Source: DATKCJ01 sp035513275
GTDB lineage: Bacteria; Verrucomicrobiota; Verrucomicrobiia; Opitutales; Opitutaceae
Direction: 5' to 3'
NCBI GenBank assembly: GCA_035513275.1
Contig: DATKCJ010000033.1
Span: 1-9,997 of the forward strand
DNA length: 9,997 nucleotides
The first letter of the stretch is position 1; each line of letters opens with the position of its first letter. A program made the translations under genes and the position numbers. This document shows, piece after piece, positions 4,667 to 9,997 of the stretch. The notes under the pieces were generated by a model that was not told the DNA's origin, did not search any database, and saw nothing but the letters and a program-made list of their open reading frames with translations.

Positions 4667-4714
4667 GGGATTGAAACTTGGGTTGATAGGATAACGTGAG
4701 GGTTGAGAATACCC
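4667..4714 (-). promoter_or_regulatory. Conserved upstream region of EF-hand copy 1
   Basis: Read on the minus strand, the 48 bp before the ATG match the region upstream of the second EF-hand gene: a GGGTATTCTCAACC block, a CGTTATCC block and AACCCA, then a shared ATCCCATG at the start codon. TATCCT (4693-4688) is a possible -10 box, but no good -35 hexamer is seen. The conservation suggests a shared promoter or regulator site. Confidence 0.45.
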
Positions 4715-4903
4715 CTCCAGCGCCCCCTCCGCCATACCGTGCACACCCCATACGACAGTAGCGCGCGGAATACCCCGCCCTGCGTTTTCGCACCGCTTAC
4801 CGATCCGAAACTCATGGCGTGACGGGCCTCCCGGCGCGGTTGGCGTTGCCTCGGTCGGGCAATCTCAGTTGCCTCCCGACGACCGCTACAACGCGATCAA
4901 GCC

Positions 4904-6859
4904 ATGGCCCTACCCCGCCTTCCCTTGTTGCACGGAATCCTCGGCGCAATCGTCGCCGCCGCCGGAACGTTGCCGGCACAAGCCCGCGTTGCTCAAACGC
5001 CCGCCGAACTCACGGTCGAGGACTTCTTCCGGCCTCATCAGGCATACAGAGCCCAACTCAACCCGGCCGGCACCCATCTCGCCATGCTGGCGTATGAGGA
5101 GAAGACCGATTCGTTTGGCCTTCGAATTTTCGAGGTCGACACCAAGCGTGGCGACGGCCTGCGCGGCACCACGACCTACGACATCTATTCGTTCCGCTGG
5201 GTCGGCGACGATCGGATCGTCTACAGCCTCGGCGTTTTCAACCGCTACGCCTACGGCCTTTTCTCGATCCATCGCGACCGGCCCAACAAGCCTGTCACTC
5301 TCAATGTGCACGATGTTGTGGATGTTCTCGGTTCTCCACTCGCGCGGCCCAATAATGCTTTCGTGTGGATCCGAAACCGGTCGTCGACTCGTGGCCACTC
5401 CGGCACATTGATGGAACTGGATGTCCGCCGCGATCCACGCAACACGCTCAAGCCAGACCAACTGGTCGTAGCCGACCGGATCGCGCCCCCGCCGGGAGAA
5501 GGCGTCCTCGGATGGTTGCGCGACCGCACCGGGGAAATTCGATACTCAGTCGGATATGCGAAGGGCATCCCCTACCTCTACCGTCGCAATCCCGACGGCC
5601 AGTGGACGCTGGTGAACATCGACGTCGAAGAATACGTGCCCCTCGCAGTGGACGCCGAACCGCACACACTTTTCCTCGCAAGGCCCAACGCCGACGGCAT
5701 GAAAGAACTGGTCCGGTTCAACACAGTCGACGGCTCGATGGGCCCGGTGATCCACGCCGACGACAAATATGACCTCGGCGAAGCGAGGCTTGTCCTTTCC
5801 GATGGCGAAGAGCACATCCTCGGCCTCGCCTATGACAAGCAGGGACCCACACAGATTTGGTTCCACGAAGAGGATGCCGCCTTGCAGCAGGCGATCGATC
5901 AAGCACTGCCGGCGAACCGGGTGAACCTGATCACCGATCGCAGCCGCGACGGTTCGCGCCTGCTGATTGAGAGCTTCTCCGACCGACACGCGGGCACGCT
6001 CTACCTTTTCGAGCCCAAGGCGGGCGCGCTTCGATCGATCGCAGAGTTCGCGCCACAGTTGCCCGAGCCTCTCCTGGGCGAGGTGAAGCTCATACGTTTC
6101 AAGACCCGCGACGGTCTTGTCCTCGACGGCTACCTCACCCTGCCGGCGGGTCACGACACCGGCAAACCCGCGCCCATGGTAGTGCTTCCCCACGGAGGGC
6201 CGTGGGTCCGGGACGTATGGGGCTTCAACCCGGAGGCGCAATTTCTCGCCAGTCGGGGTTATGTCGTCTTCCAGCCCAACTACCGGGGCTCCACCGGCTA
6301 CGGGGCCGCGATCAGCAAGACCTCCCGCGCGGATTTTCTCCGGATGCATGAGGACGTCACCGACGGCACCCGCATGCTGATCAAGTCCGGCATTGCCGAT
6401 CCAGAGCGCATCGCGATTTTCGGCGCGAGCTTCGGAGGCTACCTCGCGCTCTGCGGCGCGGCCTTCGAGCCGGATCTCTACCGGTGCGCGGTGACCTTCG
6501 CGGGCGTTTTCGACTGGGAGCACTTGATGCGTGAGATGCGCCGCGGCGGTGCAAAATCGTTCAGCTACGATTGGTTGGTCAGGCAACTCGGAGATCCGAA
6601 GCACGCGCAGGAGAAGTTCGACGCGATGTCTCCGATCAACTCGGCCGGCACGATCAAAGTCCCCGTGTTTATCGCCCACGGCGAGGCCGACCGCGTCGCC
6701 ACCGCGAGCCAGTCACACCGCCTGGCCAGGGCTCTGGCCGAATCAGGCGTGCCTCACGAAACGCTCTTTGTGGACGACGAGGGGCACGGCTTTGCCTCGA
6801 TGAAGAATCGAGTCGAGCTCTACAAGCGGATCGAGTCGTTCCTGAAGAAGAACCTCTGA
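4904..6859 (+). CDS. Exported S9-family (prolyl oligopeptidase-like) serine peptidase
   Basis: The 651-residue protein begins with a signal peptide (MALPRLPLLHGILGAIVAAA, cleavage likely after AQA near residue 27). An N-terminal beta-propeller-like region follows (about 35-390; many WxxDxRI/LVxxDR-type repeats such as SFRWVGDDRIVYSLG), then an alpha/beta-hydrolase peptidase domain (about 395-651). The catalytic parts are complete: HGGP oxyanion region at His430, NYRGSTGYG, nucleophile elbow GASFGGY with Ser509, acid in HGEADR (Asp596) and His628 in DEGHGF. This is the S9C/acylaminoacyl-peptidase-like arrangement, and length and domain order are normal. It should act in the periplasm on short peptides, often with Pro or Ala specificity, supporting peptide use as nutrient. 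No Shine-Dalgarno or clear promoter was found. It is a single gene between two leftward EF-hand genes. Confidence 0.92.
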   Translation: MALPRLPLLHGILGAIVAAAGTLPAQARVAQTPAELTVEDFFRPHQAYRAQLNPAGTHLAMLAYEEKTDSFGLRIFEVDTKRGDGLRGTTTYDIYSFRWVGDDRIVYSLGVFNRYAYGLFSIHRDRPNKPVTLNVHDVVDVLGSPLARPNNAFVWIRNRSSTRGHSGTLMELDVRRDPRNTLKPDQLVVADRIAPPPGEGVLGWLRDRTGEIRYSVGYAKGIPYLYRRNPDGQWTLVNIDVEEYVPLAVDAEPHTLFLARPNADGMKELVRFNTVDGSMGPVIHADDKYDLGEARLVLSDGEEHILGLAYDKQGPTQIWFHEEDAALQQAIDQALPANRVNLITDRSRDGSRLLIESFSDRHAGTLYLFEPKAGALRSIAEFAPQLPEPLLGEVKLIRFKTRDGLVLDGYLTLPAGHDTGKPAPMVVLPHGGPWVRDVWGFNPEAQFLASRGYVVFQPNYRGSTGYGAAISKTSRADFLRMHEDVTDGTRMLIKSGIADPERIAIFGASFGGYLALCGAAFEPDLYRCAVTFAGVFDWEHLMREMRRGGAKSFSYDWLVRQLGDPKHAQEKFDAMSPINSAGTIKVPVFIAHGEADRVATASQSHRLARALAESGVPHETLFVDDEGHGFASMKNRVELYKRIESFLKKNL

Positions 6860-7129
6860 CCGGGCTTGGAACGCATCAGGCAGAGTGGCTCGGTGCCTCG
6901 GTGTTGAAAACAATCCAGACTTCGCGATTCGTCGCGGCCTACGCGGTTTTGAAGCTTGATTCGACCAGGGCGGCTGGGGACGGCCTCTCCTTCCTCCTTC
7001 GCAGATGTGCCTTCGCGTTTTCTGAGGTCTCGTTGCCGACCTCTCCGGACCCGCGCTCGGAGATCGCGGGCTACCTTTCAGAATCTCATTCGTCTCGCTT
7101 CAGTGAATTCGTGTCGTGATTCCACCATC
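6860..7129. other. Spacer without recognised gene
   Basis: No gene or convincing terminator for the peptidase was found here. A frame of 182 codons on the plus strand (6571-7119) mostly shadows the peptidase. Near the right end, GAATTCGTGTCG (7104-7115) resembles the 18-bp repeat at 2677-2694 and 4010-4027. As in the copy at 4010, it lies just beyond the terminator of an EF-hand gene. Confidence 0.4.
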
Positions 7130-7161
7130 AAAAAGCCCGCGACTCGATCGAGTCGCGGGCT
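7130..7161 (-). terminator. Rho-independent terminator of the second EF-hand gene
   Basis: Bases 7134-7161 are a perfect palindrome of two 14-bp halves (outer part AGCCCGCGACT), giving a long GC-rich hairpin. On the minus strand it is followed by five T residues. It sits 25 bp after the stop codon of the EF-hand gene and matches the terminator at 4060-4091. Confidence 0.9.
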
Positions 7162-7186
7162 GGAAAATCTGCAGAATCAGAAACGC

Positions 7187-7693
7187 TCAGCTCTTGGTCT
7201 TGCCGCTGGCTTCGCACTCTTCCTGGCTGAGCGTGCCGTCTTTGTTCGTGTCCAGCTTCGCGAACATCGCCTCGCTGGCCGCGTTATGCTCGGTCGCGCT
7301 CAACTTGCCGTCGTTGTTCGAGTCGTGTTTCTTGATCCAGTCCTCGGAGGCCTTTGCCGTCTTCTCGGCCTTCGCAAGCTGGTCCGTCGAGCCGGGCGTG
7401 GCGGCGGTGCCGGACCTCTCGGAATCCCCCGCCCTCATTTTCGCGTGGGCAGCGGTCATCTCAGCCAAGGTGACCGAACCGTCCTTATCGGTATCGATTT
7501 CGGCGAACTTCTTTTTTGCGGCGGCGGCGTGCTCCGCACGGGTCACCTTGCCGTCCTGGTCTGCGTCCATCGACTTGAACATTTCCTTGCTCGAGTGCTT
7601 GCCCGAGGCGTCTCCGGCGCTGACACCGGGGATGGCGACGAGCGCGAGGCCGAGGGCGAGAATGACGGAGGTCTTTGTCTTTGAAGCATTCAT
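7187..7693 (-). CDS. Secreted four-EF-hand calcium-binding protein (copy 2)
   Basis: The ATG at 7693 begins a signal peptide (MNASKTKTSVILALGLALVA, cleavage after VSA near residue 26) in a 168-residue protein; a longer in-frame start only adds non-signal sequence. EF-hand loops lie at residues 43-54 (DADQDGKVTRAE), 67-78 (DTDKDGSVTLAE), 124-135 (DSNNDGKLSATE) and 148-159 (DTNKDGTLSQEE). All four keep the Asp, Gly and Glu positions needed for Ca2+ binding. The linker between the two EF pairs is about 45 residues, shorter than in copy 1, and includes ERSGTAATP, matching ARTGTAATP there. Both proteins share the KTSxxLxLGLALVA signal core and an EEC motif near the C-terminus. Upstream and terminator similarity shows the whole transcription unit was duplicated. 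It is likely periplasmic or extracellular; the exact role is unknown. Confidence 0.88.
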   Translation of the reverse strand: MNASKTKTSVILALGLALVAIPGVSAGDASGKHSSKEMFKSMDADQDGKVTRAEHAAAAKKKFAEIDTDKDGSVTLAEMTAAHAKMRAGDSERSGTAATPGSTDQLAKAEKTAKASEDWIKKHDSNNDGKLSATEHNAASEAMFAKLDTNKDGTLSQEECEASGKTKS

Positions 7694-7741
7694 GGGATCG
7701 ATTTGCTGGGTTGTTGGATGACGCAAAGGTCGAGGATACCC
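7694..7741 (-). promoter_or_regulatory. Conserved upstream region of EF-hand copy 2
   Basis: On the minus strand this region carries GGGTATCCTCGACC, CGTCATCC, CAACCCAG and GATCCCATG, in the same order and nearly the same spacing as upstream of copy 1. Over the outermost 18 bp, 13 positions are identical. It is probably a retained promoter or regulator site. The exact hexamers are not clear. Confidence 0.45.
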
Positions 7742-7880
7742 GCCTCGAATGTCCCTCCGCGCCATTGGGGTGCTCGCTCCAAGGGTCGACAGCCGTAGGC
7801 AGGGCGATCATGGGGCAACCACGAAGCGTTCTGACACACGCTTCCATTCGAGGGTTCCCTTTTCGCCGGAGTCTCTCCCC

Positions 7881-7941
7881 TGTAGGGTCGCCGCTGGCGG
7901 CGACCTCGACCGGTCAGGTCGGCGCAAGCGCCGACCGTACA
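7881..7941. repeat. REP/BIME-like double hairpin element
   Basis: Two perfect hairpins stand side by side: GGTCGCCGC with GCGGCGACC (7886-7905) and GGTCGGCGC with GCGCCGACC (7917-7936), each with a 2-nt gap. Between them is the palindrome GACCGGTC (7908-7915). The outer ends, TGTAGGGTCG and CGACCGTACA, are inverted to each other at 9 of 10 positions. This is the layout of paired REP sequences. The rest of the 7742-8061 spacer shows no gene. Confidence 0.75.
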
Positions 7942-8061
7942 AGGGCAAATGTGCAGTTGTTACGGAGTGCGGTCGCAGCCGCTGCAAATGCGCTTCAATG
8001 CTTTCTGAATCCGTTGCATGGGAAATTGCGTAGAAGTGGGTAACAACATTACCCTCTCACC

Positions 8062-8562
8062 ATGAACTCCCGCGCCACTTTCGCACTGATCGCCGCCGCC
8101 CTTCTACTGCCTGCTGCCGCGCCCGCCGCGAAGGAGCCCGACGACCGCCCCAAGCTTGCTGTGGTCGTGGTCGAGAACCTGCGCCACTCGGGAAACGCCA
8201 TCGACGATTTCGTCCGGCTCGACATGGCGCTCCAAAAGGTCTCCAAGGAGCGAAAGTGGCCGGTGGCCATCGAGGCCGAGCGCTTCGCGGCGAACACGCC
8301 GGACCACGAGACCGAGGTGCGCATCTTCCCGCGGCCGGTCCGCCAGGAGTTGCCCGACGAGTATGTGTTTCGCGGATGGCTGACCTTGAAGGTTGCCGGC
8401 GAGAATCACGACTTCGGCATCATCAAGTTCGAATACCGGCCCCGCCCCGGCGAGTGGGGCGACGATGTCCTCGACAAGATCTTCCTAGGCGCCGCCCGTG
8501 CCATGGCCGACAAGATCGAGCCCCTGCTCTTCCCCAGGGAGGAAAGGCCCGCCGGCTCTTGA
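8062..8562 (+). CDS. Secreted protein of unknown function
   Basis: I do not recognise this 166-residue protein. Residues 1-23 are a clear signal peptide (MNSRATFALIAAALLLPAAA, cleavage near APA-AKE), so it is exported. The mature part starts with KLAVVVVENLRHSGNAIDDFVRLDMALQKV, continues with a KWPVAIEAERFAANTPDHETEVRIFPRP segment, and ends in a helix rich in Ala/Met/Lys before the proline-containing tail. Alternating beta-like stretches (VFRGWLTLKVAG, FGIIKFEYRP) suggest a small alpha/beta or beta-rich domain. There are no cysteines and no membrane segment after the signal. A weak promoter may exist (TTGCGT 8026-8031, 18 bp, TACCCT 8050-8055, then 6 bp to the ATG), again giving a leaderless start. 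It precedes the sigma-factor gene by 146 bp with repeats between, so co-transcription is uncertain. Confidence 0.75.
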   Translation: MNSRATFALIAAALLLPAAAPAAKEPDDRPKLAVVVVENLRHSGNAIDDFVRLDMALQKVSKERKWPVAIEAERFAANTPDHETEVRIFPRPVRQELPDEYVFRGWLTLKVAGENHDFGIIKFEYRPRPGEWGDDVLDKIFLGAARAMADKIEPLLFPREERPAGS

Positions 8563-8591
8563 GCCGCCGAAGTTATTAACCACGAAGTTTG

Positions 8592-8699
8592 AGTCACAGA
8601 GAGCACAGAGGTCCAATCCGAGTTCACAGAGAAATCATCTGCATTCCTGCTTCCGCAGACGCTCTGTGTTCTCCCTCCTGACTCAGTGTTCTCTGTGAC
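8592..8699. repeat. CACAGAG-type inverted repeat upstream of the sigma-factor gene
   Basis: GAGTCACAGAGAGCACAGAGG (the first 20 bases matter, 8591-8611) and TTCACAGAGAA (8623-8633) face CTCTGTGTTCTC (8662-8673) and ACTCAGTGTTCTCTGTGAC (8681-8699). The ends GTCACAGAGA and TCTCTGTGAC are perfect inverse repeats, so the whole 107-bp segment can form an interrupted hairpin. It ends only 9 bp before the sigma-factor ATG, so it must contain or overlap that gene's promoter and leader. Confidence 0.65.
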
Positions 8700-8708
8700 A
8701 AAGACCCA

Positions 8709-9287
8709 ATGCCGCAGACCGCCGACCAATCCCTAGAGGACGCCCGTCTCCTTGCCGCCGTCGCGGACGGCGACCGCGACGCGTTTCGCGATCTCTACAC
8801 GCGCTTCAGCACGCCGCTGTTCTCGCTCGCGGTCCGGTTGCTCGGCGACAAAGGCACCGCCGAAGAGGCGCTGCAGGATGCGTTCGTGAAGATCTGGCGC
8901 CACGCCGCAGACTACGACGCGCGCAAGTCCCGCCCGTTCACCTGGGCCGTCACGATCATGCGCCGCACCTGCATCGACTATCTCAGGAAAAACCGCCGCG
9001 CGCCCGGATCGGTGCCGCTGCCGGAGGACGACGCCTCGTCGCCGGAATTTTCGACGCGCGAAAACATCCGCCAGACGACCGAGGTGCGCGAGACGACCGA
9101 GCTCGTGCGCTCCACCCTCGCCACGATCGCGCGGCCCCAGCGCACGGCGCTCGAGCTCGCGCTGTTTTCCACGCTCACCCACCCCGAAATCGCAACACGC
9201 CTCTCGCAGCCCGTCGGCACCATCAAGACATGGATCCGCCGCGGCCTGCTCGACCTGCGCGCCACCTTGAGGGAGACCGCATCATGA
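8709..9287 (+). CDS. ECF-type RNA polymerase sigma factor
   Basis: The 192-residue protein has both ECF sigma domains. Sigma-2 spans about residues 22-98, with DAFRDLYTRFSTPLFSLAVRLLGD, the conserved AEEALQDAFVKIWRHA, and the region 2.4-like FTWAVTIMRRTCIDYLRKNRR. Sigma-4 spans about 135-188, with ARPQRTALELALFSTLTHPEIATRLSQPVGTIKTWIRRGLLDLR, a complete helix-turn-helix. There is no extra C-terminal domain. It directs RNA polymerase to a small regulon, which in this type (SigK-like, with an RskA partner) often includes its own operon. The stop codon overlaps the anti-sigma start by 4 bp (ATGA). The start at 8709 is the first ATG before the conserved region; no Shine-Dalgarno precedes it, and the upstream sequence is a CACAGAG repeat. 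Confidence 0.92.
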   Translation: MPQTADQSLEDARLLAAVADGDRDAFRDLYTRFSTPLFSLAVRLLGDKGTAEEALQDAFVKIWRHAADYDARKSRPFTWAVTIMRRTCIDYLRKNRRAPGSVPLPEDDASSPEFSTRENIRQTTEVRETTELVRSTLATIARPQRTALELALFSTLTHPEIATRLSQPVGTIKTWIRRGLLDLRATLRETAS

Positions 9288-9997
9288 ACAAGTCGCTTGA
9301 AGAACTCGCCTGCCTCTACGTGCTCGACCAGCTCGAACCCCGCGAACGCGCGGCATTCGAGGGCCGCCTCCTGCGCGATCCAGAACTCGCCGCATTCGTC
9401 CGCGAACTCGAGCCCACCCTCGCCCGCGGTGTGCGCGAGCTTCCGCAGCACGCGCCATCCGCCGGAGTCCTCAACCGGATCGAGGCGCGCATCGACGCGA
9501 TGGGCGACACCGCTGCCGCACTGGAGCCGCGGCGCGCGCCCGTCGTGCCATTCAACTTTTTCTCGCTCGCGCGCTGGGGCATCGCGGCCGTGATCGCCGT
9601 GAGCCTGGCCACGATCGCCATCCAGAGCCTGCGTGGGCCCGAAGCCACGCAACCCGTCATCGTCTTCGTCGGCCTCGATGCAAACAAGAACACGTTTGCC
9701 GAGCTTCCGATGCGGGATGGCGCGAAGGATCCCGACGCGCGTTTCATTCAGCTCGCGACGCTCGCGGAAAGTTACTGGAGAGAGCCCGGCGAACTTCCCG
9801 TCCGCACACAGCCCGCTCCCGGCGACAATCGCGGCTACGCGCTCTTCGATCCCACGAGCCGGCAGGGCTTCATCGTCATCGAGCAACTCCCCGTGGCCAC
9901 CGAGGGCCAGCGCTACCATCTCTGGGTCGTCGATCCCTCCAGCGGCAAGGCGAGCGATGCGGGCATCCTGCCGTTGGACGGCATGAACCGCGGCCTC
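9284..9997 (+). CDS. RskA-like membrane anti-sigma factor (C-terminus cut by window edge)
   Basis: The frame from the ATG at 9284 stays open to the last base, giving 238 residues. The N-terminal cytoplasmic part begins MNKSLEELACLYVLDQLEPRERAAFEGRLL, the usual opening of anti-sigma-K (RskA-type) factors (compare the LAALYALGALxPxERAxFExHL pattern). A single membrane segment lies near residues 98-115 (WGIAAVIAVSLATIAI). An outer domain follows with GFIVIEQLPVATEGQRYHLWVVD and a DAGILP segment, the RskA C-terminal signature. It should sequester the ECF sigma factor until regulated proteolysis releases it. No HxxxCxxC zinc motif is seen. The ATGA overlap with the sigma gene predicts coupled translation. 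Only the last few dozen residues should be missing. Confidence 0.88.
   Translation, partial: MNKSLEELACLYVLDQLEPRERAAFEGRLLRDPELAAFVRELEPTLARGVRELPQHAPSAGVLNRIEARIDAMGDTAAALEPRRAPVVPFNFFSLARWGIAAVIAVSLATIAIQSLRGPEATQPVIVFVGLDANKNTFAELPMRDGAKDPDARFIQLATLAESYWREPGELPVRTQPAPGDNRGYALFDPTSRQGFIVIEQLPVATEGQRYHLWVVDPSSGKASDAGILPLDGMNRGL

Noticed and set aside
4076..4699. Plus-strand frames of 171-207 codons over the first EF-hand gene
   Set aside because: They are mirror frames of four EF-hand loops. Glycine-valine or alanine-serine rich translations arise from the antisense of Asp/Lys-rich loops.
5546..6679. Long minus-strand open frame (377 codons) opposite the S9 peptidase
   Set aside because: It is antisense to a protein with a complete catalytic triad and signal peptide. 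Its translation has no recognisable domain and is explained by GC-rich codon bias on the real strand.
8978..9919. Minus-strand open frame of 313 codons opposite the sigma and anti-sigma genes
   Set aside because: Both plus-strand genes are clear family members, coupled by an ATGA overlap. The antisense translation is rich in Arg, Glu and Ala without any domain pattern.
1..9997. Possible CRISPR array among the short repeats
   Set aside because: The repeats are inverted, differ in sequence and have irregular spacing. There are no regular spacers of equal length and no cas genes.

Overview
The window is GC-rich bacterial chromosome. Its style fits a Verrucomicrobiota genome, most likely Opitutaceae-like: intergenic spacers are full of CACAGAG-type and CTTCGTGTAG-type repeats and GTAGGG-edged hairpins, almost no start codon has a Shine-Dalgarno sequence, and there are small secreted EF-hand proteins. 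This assignment is inference from sequence style; there is no rRNA or other phylogenetic marker here.

Layout. (1) Bases 1-141 look like the end of an IS66-type insertion element, with a terminal GTAAGCG read on the minus strand and the start of a small leftward ORF. It is joined directly to a vsr-like mismatch endonuclease gene that has lost its N-terminal part. (2) Bases 509-3846 are an accessory stretch with three toxin-antitoxin modules: DUF433/DUF5615, an orphan antitoxin followed by a 15-codon ParE/RelE toxin stub, and DUF6364-like/PIN. A 7-TM membrane protein (minus strand) and a CsbD-like stress protein lie between them. All three antitoxin genes have the same promoter geometry: a -35 hexamer, 16 bp, TATGTT or TAGGTT, 6 bp, then ATG. 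This predicts leaderless mRNAs. The PIN module also has an 11-bp perfect inverted repeat over its -10 box and start codon, a likely autoregulatory operator. (3) Bases 4060-7741 hold two paralogous secreted four-EF-hand proteins on the minus strand, with similar upstream regions and near-identical terminators. They flank a large exported S9 serine peptidase on the plus strand. (4) Bases 8062-9997 hold a secreted protein of unknown function, then an ECF sigma factor translationally coupled to an RskA-like anti-sigma factor that runs off the end of the window.

Spacers hold two clusters of REP-like hairpins (1106-1185 and 7881-7941), several CACAGAG inverted repeats, and a 250-bp stretch of CTTCGTGT-type repeats. 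No tRNA, rRNA, CRISPR array or complete mobile element was found.

The parts most worth a second look are the shared leaderless promoter layout of the three toxin-antitoxin modules, the operator-like repeat, the beheaded toxin, the insertion junction in vsr, and the duplicated EF-hand cassette.
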